A stretch of DNA of 64,000 nucleotides, taken from Actinomycetota bacterium (GTDB lineage Bacteria; Actinomycetota; Acidimicrobiia; Acidimicrobiales; RAAP-2). The notes beneath the pieces were generated by a model. That model did not search any database and was not told the DNA's origin. It saw only the letters and a list, made by a program, of their open reading frames with translations. The position numbers and the translations under genes are program-made. The first letter of the stretch is position 1. Each line of letters starts with the position of its first letter. Shown in pieces: positions 43,058-52,426 of this stretch. The stretch lies in the NCBI GenBank assembly GCA_021324355.1, contig JAJPJD010000045.1:1-64000 (forward strand), given 5' to 3'.

Positions 43058-43816
43058 TTAGATCGTCGAGATACCGCCGTCGACCGGGATGACTGCCCCG
43101 GTGAGGTACGAGCCGGCCCGCGACGCCAAGAAGATGGCGGTGCCAGCCATGTCATCGGGCCGGCCGATGCGCTTGAGCGGAGCCGAGGCCGCGATCTGCT
43201 CCCCAAAGTTCCGCAGGGTCTCGGCCATCATCTTGGACTCGAAAGGTCCCGGCGCGATGGCGTTCACGGTGATCTCCGGGGCCAGCTTGCCGGCCAGGTG
43301 CCTGGTCAGCATGTGCACAGCCGCCTTGGACGCCGAGTATGAGTAGGTCTCCAGCCTGGGGGCCCGCAGCCCGTCGATCGAGCCGATGTTGATCACTCGG
43401 GCCGGGTCCTCCGGCCGGGCGGCCGCCCGAAGCTTCGGCAGGAGGAACTTCGTTAGGTGGAACACCCCCTTCACGTTGACCGACAGCGCCCGCTCCCAGG
43501 CTGCCTCCCCGAACTCCTCCAGCGGCGCAGCCCACGTGGCGCCGGCGTTGTTCACCAGGATGTCCAGCCGCTCCTCCCGGGCGGCCACCTCGTCGGCCAG
43601 GGCTCGGCACCCGTCCTCGGTCGACAGGTCAGCCCGCAATGCGATGCAGGTTCCGACCTCGGCCAGCTCAGCCGCCGTCTGTTCGCTCGCCTCGTGCTTG
43701 CGGGCGGCGATGTACACCTTCGCGCCAGCGGCAACGAATCCCGCCGCGATCATCCGGCCGATCCCCCTGGACCCCCCGGTTACCAGGGCCGTCTTGTTCT
43801 CGATGGAGAAGAGCAC
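43058..43816 (-). CDS. Short-chain dehydrogenase/reductase
   Basis: 252 residues from a GTG. Classical SDR: TGGSRGIG (~14-21), NNAG (~92), catalytic Ser-Tyr-Lys (GSIDG region, then YSYSASKAAV with YxxxK), and the C-terminal VDGG. NAD(P) preference cannot be set with confidence; the Arg after the second strand (IAARKHE) favours NADP. A second SDR lies 38 bases upstream on the same strand but is clearly different in sequence. Substrate unknown. Confidence 0.9.
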   Translation of the reverse strand: MLFSIENKTALVTGGSRGIGRMIAAGFVAAGAKVYIAARKHEASEQTAAELAEVGTCIALRADLSTEDGCRALADEVAAREERLDILVNNAGATWAAPLEEFGEAAWERALSVNVKGVFHLTKFLLPKLRAAARPEDPARVINIGSIDGLRAPRLETYSYSASKAAVHMLTRHLAGKLAPEITVNAIAPGPFESKMMAETLRNFGEQIAASAPLKRIGRPDDMAGTAIFLASRAGSYLTGAVIPVDGGISTI

Positions 43817-43854
43817 GCCCTATCTTGGCAGGCCTGCCGCCGTCGGGCCCGCTG

Positions 43855-44619
43855 TCAACTGGTGAGCAGCCCTCCGTCCACCGGCAGGACGATCCCGCTC
43901 ACGTAGGAGGCAGCGTCGCTAGCCAGGAACACCACTACGGCTGCGCACTCTTCGAGCTGGCCGACCCTACCCATCGGGACGCGCCGCTCGACCATCCGCT
44001 CGAGATAGCCCGGCAAGTACTGCTCCGTCATCTCGGTCGGGAAGAACCCTGGGGCCACGGCATTCACCCGGATGCCCTTGCGCCCGGTCCACTGCTGGGC
44101 GAGGTCACGGGTCAGTCCAACGATCCCTGCCTTGGAGGCCGAGTAGGCCGCTTGGGGGAGCTCGGCCGTCGTCTCGCCCAGCACGCTGCCGATGTTGACG
44201 ATCGACGACCCCGGTTCCATGTGCGCCGCTGCTGCCTGGGCCATCCAGTAGGAGCCGAAGAGGTTCACTTCGACCACTCTGCGGAACTCCTCCGGCTGCT
44301 CGCGCGACGCCGGCACTGCCGTCCCCACTCCCGCATTGTTGACGAGCACGTCGAGCCGGCCGAATGCCTCAACTGCCCGATCGGCCAGGGCTCGGCACTG
44401 TTCGGGCACGGTGACGTCGGTCACCAAGGAGACTGCTCGACCGCCGCACTCGCGCACTACTGCCTCGGTCGCGGCCAGGCCATCGGCCCGGCGGGCCCCG
44501 AGCACCACGTCGGCCCCGGCCTCAGCCAGACCCCGGGCGAATGCGACTCCGAGCCCAGAGGACGCGCCAGTGACCACGGCGACCTTTCCATGAAGGCCGA
44601 AACGCTCGAGGATCGACAT
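43855..44619 (-). CDS. Short-chain dehydrogenase/reductase
   Basis: 254 residues. TGASSGLG (~17-24), NNAGVG (~93), IGSVLGE, YSASKAGIVGLTRDLA (catalytic YxxxK) and VDGGLL at the end. LGARRADGL after strand 2 suggests NADP(H). It lies 10 bases downstream of trpB2 and 38 bases before the other SDR, so trpB2-SDR-SDR-CHAD may be one transcript. Substrate unknown. Confidence 0.9.
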   Translation of the reverse strand: MSILERFGLHGKVAVVTGASSGLGVAFARGLAEAGADVVLGARRADGLAATEAVVRECGGRAVSLVTDVTVPEQCRALADRAVEAFGRLDVLVNNAGVGTAVPASREQPEEFRRVVEVNLFGSYWMAQAAAAHMEPGSSIVNIGSVLGETTAELPQAAYSASKAGIVGLTRDLAQQWTGRKGIRVNAVAPGFFPTEMTEQYLPGYLERMVERRVPMGRVGQLEECAAVVVFLASDAASYVSGIVLPVDGGLLTS

Positions 44620-44629
44620 CGCAACTGTT

Positions 44630-45880
44630 TCAGGCGTCGATCAGGCGCCCATGCAGGTGGTCGTCGTACGCAGAGAGGTCGAGCAGTCCATGGCCGGAGT
44701 AGTTGAACAAGATGACCTTGGGCCGCCCGTCTTCCTTGGCCGCCAGCGCCTCGTCGATCACCGCCCTGATGGCATGGCTGGTCTCGGGAGCGGGAATGGT
44801 GCCCTGGCTTCGGGCGAACTGGACCGCGGCTTCGAAGACCTTGCCCTGCGGGTAGGCAGTGGCCCGCATCCGCCCGTGCTTCACCAAGTTGCAGATGATG
44901 GGAGCGTCGCCGTGGTAGCGCAGTCCGCCGGCGTGGATGGATGGCGGGATGAAGTCGTGTCCAAGGGTGTACATCGACAGGAGGGGGGTCATTCCAGCCG
45001 TGTCCCCGAAGTCGTACTCGTAGCGGCCCTCGGTGAGCGTCGGGCAAGAAGCTGGCTCGACCGCCAGCAGCTCGACCTCCGGATCCGGGACGAAGGGCAA
45101 GGCGATCCCGCCCAGGTTGGACCCTCCCCCACAGCAACCGATCACAATGTCTGGACGTTCCTCGCCGGCCATCGCGAGCTGCTCCTTTGCCTCCAAGCCG
45201 ATCACCGTCTGGTGGAGCAGGACATGGTTCAGCACCGATCCGAGCGAGTAGTGGGTGTCTTCTCGGGTCGCAGCATCTCGTACCGCGTCAGAGATCGCCG
45301 TACCCAACGATCCAGGATGCTCGGGGTCGTCGACCGGCGAGGGGACCACCGAACCGCCCCAGGTCTCCATCATCACTCGACGGTAGGGCTTCTGGTTGTA
45401 CGAAGCTCTCACCATGTAGACCTTGCACTCCTGGCCGAAGAGTGCGGTGGCGAAGCACAGGGCGCTCCCCCACTGTCCAGCGCCGGTCTCGGTGGTCAGC
45501 CGCTCGACGCCCTCCAGCTTGTTGAAGAACGCCTGCGGCACCGCGGTGTTCGGCTTGTGCGACCCGGCGGGCGACACCGACTCGTCCTTGTAGTAGATGC
45601 GAGCAGGCGTGCCGAGCGCCTCTTCGAGCCTCGACGCCCGTACCAGTGGCGTAGGACGCCACAGCTTCAGGACGTCGAGCACCGCTCCAGGCACGTCGAT
45701 CCACGGATCCGCTGAGACCTCCTGAGCGATCAGCGCCATCGGGAACAGCGGCGCAAGATCGTCTGGGCCGACCGGCTCTCGGGTCCCGGGATGCAACGGG
45801 GGCTCGAGTGGTGCTGGCAGATGGGGCACGACGTTGAACCAAGCCTCGGGGACCCGACTGTTCGGTAGGTTCCAGCGCAT
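44630..45880 (-). CDS. TrpB2-type PLP-dependent tryptophan-synthase-beta-like enzyme
   Basis: 416 residues from the ATG at 45880, fixed by GGAGG five bases upstream; a 47-codon upstream extension is non-coding. N-terminal [26 protein letters not shown], the PLP Lys in [11 protein letters not shown], glycine-rich [10 protein letters not shown] binding the PLP phosphate, and ETSHAIRA carrying the catalytic-type Glu are TrpB marks. The longer N-terminus and the FRIPxP-like NSRVPEAW identify the TrpB2 group. No trpA is nearby. TrpB2 may use serine or phosphoserine with indole, or do other beta-replacement chemistry. Confidence 0.9.
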   Translation of the reverse strand: MRWNLPNSRVPEAWFNVVPHLPAPLEPPLHPGTREPVGPDDLAPLFPMALIAQEVSADPWIDVPGAVLDVLKLWRPTPLVRASRLEEALGTPARIYYKDESVSPAGSHKPNTAVPQAFFNKLEGVERLTTETGAGQWGSALCFATALFGQECKVYMVRASYNQKPYRRVMMETWGGSVVPSPVDDPEHPGSLGTAISDAVRDAATREDTHYSLGSVLNHVLLHQTVIGLEAKEQLAMAGEERPDIVIGCCGGGSNLGGIALPFVPDPEVELLAVEPASCPTLTEGRYEYDFGDTAGMTPLLSMYTLGHDFIPPSIHAGGLRYHGDAPIICNLVKHGRMRATAYPQGKVFEAAVQFARSQGTIPAPETSHAIRAVIDEALAAKEDGRPKVILFNYSGHGLLDLSAYDDHLHGRLIDA

Positions 45881-46032
45881 CAGTCCTCCTTCCGTGGCCG
45901 ACTGTACCGCTGCGGGCCGACGAGCGCCCGAGGCGTCCTCGGGCCACCCGAGGCGGACGATTGCCCGGCTGGCACGACCGATATGCGAAGCTGTCGACGC
46001 TGGTGCGGATCGGATGGGCACGGAGGGTTCCC

Positions 46033-46425
46033 ATGCTCAAGGGGTTTCGAAACTTCATCTTGCGGGGCAACGTGGTCGACCTGGCCATTGCGGTTGTGGT
46101 CGGCGTCGCATTCAACGCGGTCGTGCAGGCCCTGGTGCGGGACATCATCACGCCGCTGATCGCGGCGATCGCCGGCAAGCCCAACTTCAGTTCCTTGAGC
46201 TTCCGGCTCCACCACAGCCTCTTCAGTTACGGCGACTTGATCAACTACATCATCACCTTCCTGTCGGTGGCAGCGGCCGTGTACTTCCTCATCGTTGCGC
46301 CTCTGAACGCGTTCCAAGCACGGCACAAAGGTGCTGACGAGCCTGAGGTCGTCCCTGAGGACATCGCGCTGCTCCGAGAGATCCGTGACCTGTTGGCGTC
46401 GAGGCCGGCATCGGGTAACCAATGA
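46033..46425 (+). CDS. mscL: Large-conductance mechanosensitive channel MscL
   Basis: 130 residues from the ATG at 46033 with GGAGG upstream. [42 protein letters not shown] is shown here only in part: [18 protein letters not shown] is the MscL amphipathic helix plus TM1. TM2 is [17 protein letters not shown]. The C-terminal helix ([14 protein letters not shown]) matches the family bundle. It opens under membrane tension and protects from osmotic downshock. The stop overlaps the next ATG by 4 bases. Confidence 0.96.
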   Translation: MLKGFRNFILRGNVVDLAIAVVVGVAFNAVVQALVRDIITPLIAAIAGKPNFSSLSFRLHHSLFSYGDLINYIITFLSVAAAVYFLIVAPLNAFQARHKGADEPEVVPEDIALLREIRDLLASRPASGNQ

Positions 46426-47231
46426 GCGCCCGATCTGATCGGAGTCCTGTCTCGTCGAACGGTAAGTCCAGCGACTACCGTCGGCAGAACGAGGACCTGG
46501 CCGCCCGGCTGGGTGTCCTCGCGCTCAGCCTCCGGGTCGTCCAGGCCGAGGACCTCACACCATCGTTCCGCCGCATCACCCTGGCCGGGGAGGAGCTCAG
46601 AGCGATGGAGCCCTTCCCAGGGCAGGACCTCATGATCGCTCTCGACGGCAACGGCGAGCGAGTACGCCGCCGCCGTTACACGATCCGGCACTTCGACCGC
46701 TGGCGTCGTCAGGTGACACTGGACGTGGCGCTGCACGGCGACGGGCCTGGTGTGCAGTGGGCCCGTTCCGTCAGACCCGGCCACGCAGTCGAGGCCGTGG
46801 GGCCGCGCGGCAAGATCGGGCTGGACCCGAACGCATCGTGGCATCTCTTCGTGGGAGACGACGCGTTCGCACCCGCAGCCTTAGCCATGGCCGAAGCCGT
46901 GCCACCGACGCGCAACGTTGTGCTCGCCATCGAGGTCGACGGTCCCGGACACGAACAGCCGGCCGATGTCCGTGCCCGGGTCTCCGGTCCACGCTGGATC
47001 CACCGCGGGGATGCGGCCCCAGGCAACCCGGCTCGCCTGCTCGAGGCAGTCGCCTCGCTGTCCTTGCCTACGGGTAGGGGGCACGCGTACGTCGGCGGCG
47101 AGCACCGGGTTGTCAACGCCCTGAGGGACGCGCTCGAAGCTCGAGGGCTCGCCTCCGAGGACCTCAGCGTCAAGTCCTACTGGCGCCTCGGGCGGCAGAA
47201 TGCCGCCAACGGAGAGCCCGAGCGCACCTGA
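46422..47231 (+). CDS. Siderophore-interacting (SIP/ViuB-like) FAD-dependent reductase
   Basis: 269 residues. FAD-binding barrel ~38-140 with RRRYTIRHFD (RxYT-type FAD motif) and GPRGKIGLDP. The C-terminal SIP domain has GDDAFAPAALAMAE, AYVGGEHRVVNALRDAL and KSYWRLGRQN, the family's closing motif. It would reduce ferric siderophores using NAD(P)H. Coupling to mscL through a 4-base overlap is unusual, since no functional link is known. Confidence 0.92.
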   Translation: MSARSDRSPVSSNGKSSDYRRQNEDLAARLGVLALSLRVVQAEDLTPSFRRITLAGEELRAMEPFPGQDLMIALDGNGERVRRRRYTIRHFDRWRRQVTLDVALHGDGPGVQWARSVRPGHAVEAVGPRGKIGLDPNASWHLFVGDDAFAPAALAMAEAVPPTRNVVLAIEVDGPGHEQPADVRARVSGPRWIHRGDAAPGNPARLLEAVASLSLPTGRGHAYVGGEHRVVNALRDALEARGLASEDLSVKSYWRLGRQNAANGEPERT

Positions 47232-47360
47232 GCGCACTGCGGTCGAGTCGGATAGGGTCGCCTCGATCACCCTGGCCCCGAGAGCCTGAAAGATCCACGT
47301 GCACACTGCGGGCATCCTGCTCAGCTCGGGCCGGTCGCGTTCCGGCCGCCCTGGTGCCCG

Positions 47361-48578
47361 GTGATTGCCGGCACCAGAGCCCACCGGCGTCGAAGGCGAG
47401 CGCTCGCCGCCACGCCTCCACCCCGAACCACCTGGCTCAGCGGGTGGGCGCTGCTCCCGCTACGGGCCTTCCTCGGCGTGACCTTCTGCGTCGCCGGCCT
47501 CCAGAAGTTCGCCGATCCGACCTTCTTCGATCGGTCCAATCCGGCCGGCATCTATGCGCAGATGGTCGGGGCCGAGCGCTCGAGCCCGCTGCACCCGCTG
47601 CTGGGTCACTTGCTGGCCGTCTCCACGCTGGTCGGCGTGCTCATCGCCCTCGGCGAGCTGGCGGTAGGGATCGGAACCCTCCTCGGCCTGTTCAGCCGGA
47701 TCGCGGCCGCCGGAGGGGCGCTCATCTCCTTGTCCCTGTTCCTCACGGTGAGTTGGTCTGCCTCCCCCTACTACACGGGCGCCGACATCGCCTTCTTTTT
47801 CGCGTGGCTTCCCCTGGTCCTTGCCGGCGCTGGAGGCGTCTGGTCCCTGGACGGGGTCATTCGGAATCGAACCCGCGCCGAGCGAGACCGACCCTCCCTC
47901 ACCCCGGTCGTCGTCCCTTTCGGTCTGGTCCAACGGATCTGCGGCAATTACGAAGCCGGACGCTGTGCCGCCAGGCGTGGTGCTCCGTGCAGTCCTGGGC
48001 CGTGCCCGTTCCTGCACCAGAACTCGTCCCCGCCGTCCGTCGACGGCGAGCTCACCCGGCGCCAGCTGGTCCGAAGCAGTGCCGCGGCCCTGGGAGCCGC
48101 CATGGCGGGCATGATCGCTGCGGGGGCGGCAGCGGGGATTGGCCGGGTGCTCGGCAGGGCTGCACCGTCGACGCCCGGGGCCACCCTGCCCCCGGTCACC
48201 CGGTCGACGGGCCGCTCGGCAACCACAACCAGCACCACGCCCCGCGACGCCGGAGGAACCACTCCCCCCGGGTCGGCGATCGGGCCGGCCACCGAGGTAC
48301 CCCTGGGTTCCTGGGCAGCGTTCACCGATCCCACCAGCGGGGACCCGTCGCTGGTCATCCACCTCAGCGATGGCCGGTTCGTCGCCTACGACGCGGTTTG
48401 CCCCCATGCCGGTTGCACGGTCGGCTACAGCCCCTCTGAGCGGCTCATCGTCTGCCCTTGCCACGGGTCGGAGTTCGACCCGAGCAGCGGGGCCGTGGTC
48501 CAGGGGCCAGCGACCCGAGGACTGCGCCGCTTCCAGGTGACCGAAGGCACCAACGGCCAGCTCTACGTCGAGGAGTGA
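47361..48578 (+). CDS. DoxX-like membrane domain fused to a Rieske [2Fe-2S] domain
   Basis: 405 residues from a GTG. Residues ~30-165 are DoxX-like with four helices (LRAFLGVTFCVAGLQKFADP, then HLLAVSTLVGVLIALGELAVG). A Cys-rich linker (ICGNYEAGRCAARRGAPC, ~192-215) precedes RRQLVRSSAAALGAAMAG, an anchor resembling the membrane segment of Rieske subunits, then a Ser/Thr/Pro linker. The Rieske domain has CPHAGC (Cys 347, His 349, Cys 352) and CPCHGS (Cys 365, Cys 367, His 368), so both cluster ligands and the disulfide are present. It probably moves electrons between a quinone pool and a periplasmic or extracellular donor; thiosulfate oxidation is one option by analogy with DoxDA. Confidence 0.88.
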   Translation: MIAGTRAHRRRRRALAATPPPRTTWLSGWALLPLRAFLGVTFCVAGLQKFADPTFFDRSNPAGIYAQMVGAERSSPLHPLLGHLLAVSTLVGVLIALGELAVGIGTLLGLFSRIAAAGGALISLSLFLTVSWSASPYYTGADIAFFFAWLPLVLAGAGGVWSLDGVIRNRTRAERDRPSLTPVVVPFGLVQRICGNYEAGRCAARRGAPCSPGPCPFLHQNSSPPSVDGELTRRQLVRSSAAALGAAMAGMIAAGAAAGIGRVLGRAAPSTPGATLPPVTRSTGRSATTTSTTPRDAGGTTPPGSAIGPATEVPLGSWAAFTDPTSGDPSLVIHLSDGRFVAYDAVCPHAGCTVGYSPSERLIVCPCHGSEFDPSSGAVVQGPATRGLRRFQVTEGTNGQLYVEE

Positions 48579-48583
48579 ACGGC

Positions 48584-49405
48584 TCAGACACCTGCCTCGG
48601 CGAGCGCCCGGCGAGTGAGCACACGAGCCAGGTGGCGGCGGAACTCGGCAGTCGCGTTGTTGTCGCTGGGCGGCTCGAGCCCCTCGGCAGCCCGCTCGGC
48701 AGCCTCGGCTGCCGACGCGCCCTCGGCGAGCGCCTGCTCGACCGCGAGCGCACGCAAGGGGGTCGGACCCATGTTCACCAGGGCCACCCCGACCCGGTCA
48801 CCCACACGAGCCACGACCGATCCTACGATCGCCCAGTCTTGGGCCCGCCGCACGAACTTCTGGTACGCGTGTCCCCCGACTGCTTTCGGTACCCGGATCT
48901 CGGTCAGCACCTCGTCGGGTGCAAGAGCGCTCTCCAAGAACCCGGAGAAGAATGCATCAGCTGGGATCTGCCGCTCTCCAGCAGGACCCCGTGCCACCAG
49001 GGTTCCGCCCAGCGCCAGCACCGCTGCCGGAAGGTCAGAAGCAGGGTCGGCATGGGTCAGAGAGCCACCGATCGTTCCGCGGTGCCGAACCTGCGGATCA
49101 CCGATCTTGCCTGCCACCATCGACAACAGCGGCACCTGGCTCACTGCCACCGGGTCATGGTGGAGATCGTGATGTCTGGTCAGCGCGCCGATCGCGACGT
49201 GGTCACCGGCGTCGACCACATAGGACAGCTCTCGCACGGGACCGATATCGATGAGCACGCTCGGTGTCGCCAGGCGGAGCTTCATAAGCGGGAGCAGAGA
49301 GTGCCCTCCAGCCAAGAGCTTGGCATCCTCGCCGTGCTCGACGAGCGCAGAAATGGCCTCGTCGAGCGAGCCCACGCGTACGTAGTCGAACGGTGCGGGA
49401 ATCAC
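48584..49405 (-). CDS. coxM: FAD-binding medium subunit of a CODH/xanthine-dehydrogenase-type enzyme
   Basis: 273 residues from a GTG at 49405, preceded by GGGAGGGAG; the longer frame reads through coxS. FAD motifs AGGHSLLP (~32-39) and [16 protein letters not shown] (~110-125), as in CoxM/CutM. It passes electrons from the iron-sulfur subunit to FAD and on to quinones or other carriers. Last of three genes, overlapping coxS by 4 bases. Confidence 0.93.
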   Translation of the reverse strand: MIPAPFDYVRVGSLDEAISALVEHGEDAKLLAGGHSLLPLMKLRLATPSVLIDIGPVRELSYVVDAGDHVAIGALTRHHDLHHDPVAVSQVPLLSMVAGKIGDPQVRHRGTIGGSLTHADPASDLPAAVLALGGTLVARGPAGERQIPADAFFSGFLESALAPDEVLTEIRVPKAVGGHAYQKFVRRAQDWAIVGSVVARVGDRVGVALVNMGPTPLRALAVEQALAEGASAAEAAERAAEGLEPPSDNNATAEFRRHLARVLTRRALAEAGV

Positions 49406-49875
49406 CAGGCTCCCTCCCGGCTCGATCGAGCGGCATCGAGGACCGCCTGCACAATGTTGTGGTACCCGGTGCACCGGCAAAGGTTTCCTTCGAGGCCCTC
49501 TCGGACGGCAGCCTCATCGAGATCAGGGTTCTCTTTGACGAGCGAGACAGCAGCCATGACCATGCCGGGGGTGCAGTAACCGCACTGCAGCCCGTGGTGT
49601 TCGCGGAACGCTTGCTGCATCGGATGGAGCTCGTCGCCGCTGGCCAGCCCCTCGATAGTGGTGATCGAGTGGCCGTCGGCCTGCGCGGCCAGCACCGTGC
49701 AGCTCTTCACTGACTCCCCATCGAGCAGGACCGTGCACGCACCGCAGCTCGTCGTGTCACACCCGACATTGGTGCCCGTCAGGCCCAGCTCTTCACGGAG
49801 GAAGTAGACGAGGAGCGTTCGCGGCTCGACGTCGCGCTCATGGGCTTCCCCGTTCACCTCCAGCTTCACCTTCAT
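49402..49875 (-). CDS. coxS: [2Fe-2S] small subunit of a CODH/xanthine-dehydrogenase-type enzyme
   Basis: 157 residues from the ATG at 49875. Plant-type cluster ligands [16 protein letters not shown] plus CTVLAAQ, and the second cluster [11 protein letters not shown] with [11 protein letters not shown]. Two [2Fe-2S] clusters carry electrons from the molybdenum site to FAD. ATG/TGA overlap with coxL upstream and GTG/TGA overlap with coxM downstream. Confidence 0.95.
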   Translation of the reverse strand: MKVKLEVNGEAHERDVEPRTLLVYFLREELGLTGTNVGCDTTSCGACTVLLDGESVKSCTVLAAQADGHSITTIEGLASGDELHPMQQAFREHHGLQCGYCTPGMVMAAVSLVKENPDLDEAAVREGLEGNLCRCTGYHNIVQAVLDAARSSREGAW

Positions 49876-52172
49876 GACTTCCCCTTCGCTTGTTCGATCG
49901 CTTTCCACACTCGCAATGGTGACGTTGGCATGTCTACATGTCGGACGCCAAGATGTCTCAGGGCGTCACAGACAGCGTTCTGGACCGCCGGGGTCGATCC
50001 GATCGTGCCAGACTCTCCGATCCCCTTGGCTCCCAGTGGGTTGATGGGCGTCGGTGTCTCCATCGAATAGGTCTCGAAACTGGGTAGCTCGGCCGCCGAG
50101 ACGAACTCGTAGTCGGCAAGGTTCGCGGTGATCGGATTGCCCTGCTCGTCGTAGCACATCTCCTCCATCAGGGCCTGCGCCACACCCTGAGCCAAGCCGC
50201 CGTGAATCTGACCCTCGGCGATCAACGGGTTGACCAATCGACCAGCGTCGTCGACCGCCACGATCCGCTTGAGCGTCACGCCTCCGGTCTCGGTGTCTAC
50301 TTCGGCAACCACCAGGTGGGCTCCGAACGGGAAAGTGGCGCCTGACGCGGCAAAGTCGACCTCAGCCGAAAGACCTCCATCGCCGCTCGCTCGCGCTAGC
50401 TCCGCCCACGTCTTCGACGCGCTGGGCGTCCCAGCCACCTGAAATCGGCCGCTCTGCTTGTCAAGCTCGATGTCGTTCGGGTTCGCCTCGAGCAGCTCAG
50501 CAGCAAGCTTCCTCGCCTTGTCAACTACCTGTTCGGCGGCTTGGAACACCGCCACTCCGCCGGACTGCAACGACTTGGATCCGAAGGTGCCGACCCCTCG
50601 GGGAACGAGGTCGGTGTCGCCGTGGATGACTTCGACATCTTCGATCGCGATCCCGAGCTGGTCAGCAACGAGCTGGGACCACGAGGTCACGTGACCCTGG
50701 CCGTGGGGCGATGTGCCGGTCCGGACCCGGGCCCGGCCATCGGCAAGCACTTCCACCGACCCGAACTCGCTACCCGGGATGCCGTTGGTTATCTCAACGT
50801 AGGTCGATAGCCCGATCCCCAGCTGCTTGGCTTCGCCGGCTTCCCGGCGTCGCTGCTGCTCGGCTCGAAGCTCCGAATAGCCCGCAGCCTCCAGCACCCT
50901 GTCGAGGGCGGCCTCGTAATCACCGACGTCATAGGTGGTCCCGGTTGGCGTCGTGAATGGGAAGCGATCCCGTCCAACTAAGTTCTTCCGCCGCACCTCG
51001 GCGGGGTCCATGCCGATCTCGGCCGCAAAGATGTCCACCATTCGCTCAATCGCCGCTGTGGCTTCCGGTCGACCGGCGCCCCGGTAGGCCACTGTCGGGT
51101 TGGTATTGGTCGCGACCGAGGTATCGGCGAAGTACACCCTCTCGATGTCGTAGACACCGGTCAGCATCGTTCTCGTCATCAGGGGGAGAAAGGCCCCGAA
51201 AGCCGGATAAGCGCCGGCATCTTGGATCACCGAGAGCTTGTACGCGAGCAGGCGGCCGTCCCGGGTGCCTCCCAGCTCTGCCAGCTGGACCTGAGCGCGC
51301 CCATGGCCGAGTGAGAGCATCGACTCACTGCGGGTCTCCACCCATCGAGCGGGCCGGCCGATCTTCCGCGCGATCCAGGCAACAAACAGCTCCTCAGGGT
51401 AGGCGCCGATCTTGGCGCCGAAACCACCACCAACGTCGGGCGCGACCGCCCGGACCTGATCGTCCGCCAAACCAAAGATCTGAGCCAGGCTCGCCTTCAC
51501 CCCATGCGGTGCCTGGGTGGTGGTCCACTGGGTCAGATGACCGTCGTCCCACCTCGACGCGGCCGCTCGAACCTCGAGTGGGCAGGGCGCCACCCTCTGG
51601 TTGACGATGCGCTGGCGAACGACGACCTCGCAGCCTGCGAACATCTCGGGCGGCTCGGTGGCGGCCTCCGGCGGAACCATGCCGACGCTCACCAGGTCCT
51701 CCGGCATCCGCAACACCACGTTGGTGCCGGCCGCCTCGTGCACGAGGATGTCGCTGCCAGCGGCAGCTTCAGGATCGATGACTACCGGAAACGGCTCGTA
51801 GTCGACCAGTACGAGCTCGGCAGCGTCCATCGCCTGCTCCCGAGTCTCGGCCACCACCGCCGCGACGAGGTCTCCAACAAACCGGACAACCCCGTCGGCC
51901 AACCAGGGGCGGACCATCGCTGGGTTGGCGAAAGGGGCGCCCGGCGGCATCGGTGGCAGGTCGACCTCGGCGGCCGTGAAGACTGCAACGACGCCTGGCG
52001 AGCGCAGCGCCTCTGTGCTGTCGATTGAGTGGATCCTCGCGTGCGCCATCGGGGACCGCACGTAGACGATGTGGACGGCGCCTTCCAGCGGCAGGTCGTC
52101 GACGTAGGTCCCGCCGGTCGTGAGGAACTTCGGGTCCTCCCGGCGCAAGACGCGGTTGCCAAGGATGCTCAT
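49872..52172 (-). CDS. coxL: Molybdopterin large subunit, form II CoxL-like
   Basis: 766 residues. The active-site loop reads AYRGAGR (Tyr 363), the form II signature, rather than AYxCSFR of genuine aerobic CO dehydrogenase. Cofactor contacts: GGGFGAK (~245), HGQGH (~480) and GIGESG with the catalytic Glu (~730). It is the first gene of coxL-coxS-coxM. The assembly genes coxD-G are not in the window. Form II enzymes have been linked to weak CO oxidation but more likely act on aldehydes, purines or other hydroxylatable substrates, so the substrate is open. Confidence 0.93.
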   Translation of the reverse strand: MSILGNRVLRREDPKFLTTGGTYVDDLPLEGAVHIVYVRSPMAHARIHSIDSTEALRSPGVVAVFTAAEVDLPPMPPGAPFANPAMVRPWLADGVVRFVGDLVAAVVAETREQAMDAAELVLVDYEPFPVVIDPEAAAGSDILVHEAAGTNVVLRMPEDLVSVGMVPPEAATEPPEMFAGCEVVVRQRIVNQRVAPCPLEVRAAASRWDDGHLTQWTTTQAPHGVKASLAQIFGLADDQVRAVAPDVGGGFGAKIGAYPEELFVAWIARKIGRPARWVETRSESMLSLGHGRAQVQLAELGGTRDGRLLAYKLSVIQDAGAYPAFGAFLPLMTRTMLTGVYDIERVYFADTSVATNTNPTVAYRGAGRPEATAAIERMVDIFAAEIGMDPAEVRRKNLVGRDRFPFTTPTGTTYDVGDYEAALDRVLEAAGYSELRAEQQRRREAGEAKQLGIGLSTYVEITNGIPGSEFGSVEVLADGRARVRTGTSPHGQGHVTSWSQLVADQLGIAIEDVEVIHGDTDLVPRGVGTFGSKSLQSGGVAVFQAAEQVVDKARKLAAELLEANPNDIELDKQSGRFQVAGTPSASKTWAELARASGDGGLSAEVDFAASGATFPFGAHLVVAEVDTETGGVTLKRIVAVDDAGRLVNPLIAEGQIHGGLAQGVAQALMEEMCYDEQGNPITANLADYEFVSAAELPSFETYSMETPTPINPLGAKGIGESGTIGSTPAVQNAVCDALRHLGVRHVDMPTSPLRVWKAIEQAKGKS

Positions 52173-52374
52173 CCGCCCTCCCCATCTCGTGCCATCGTGG
52201 CGACCCTAGCCTGAGCGGTCGCCACCGGGCCCACGATGGCCCGCACCCTCCGGAGCCGGCGCCCCCTAGTGTTCGACCAGCGCACCCGAAACGAGGCGCC
52301 GCCTTCTGGCCGGTACGAAGGCAGGCGCGGACGCTGATGTCCCGGACCTCCCCCCGTCAGCCCCGGCGCTGCCC

Positions 52375-52411
52375 ATGGCACGCTCCGGGCGGGCGCACCG
52401 GAGCGTGCCAT
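52375..52411 (-). terminator. Strong hairpin, probable terminator of the APC permease gene
   Basis: A perfect 14-bp stem (ATGGCACGCTCCGG at 52375-52388 with its complement at 52398-52411) and a 9-base loop GCGGGCGCA lies 16 bases past the permease stop. No T-run follows, which is common for actinobacterial terminators. Confidence 0.6.
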
Positions 52412-52426
52412 CGAGCGAATCGCGCC

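Noticed and set aside
49872-52172. True aerobic CO dehydrogenase (form I CoxL)
   Set aside because: The active-site loop is AYRGAGR, not AYxCSFR, so CO as main substrate is not supported.
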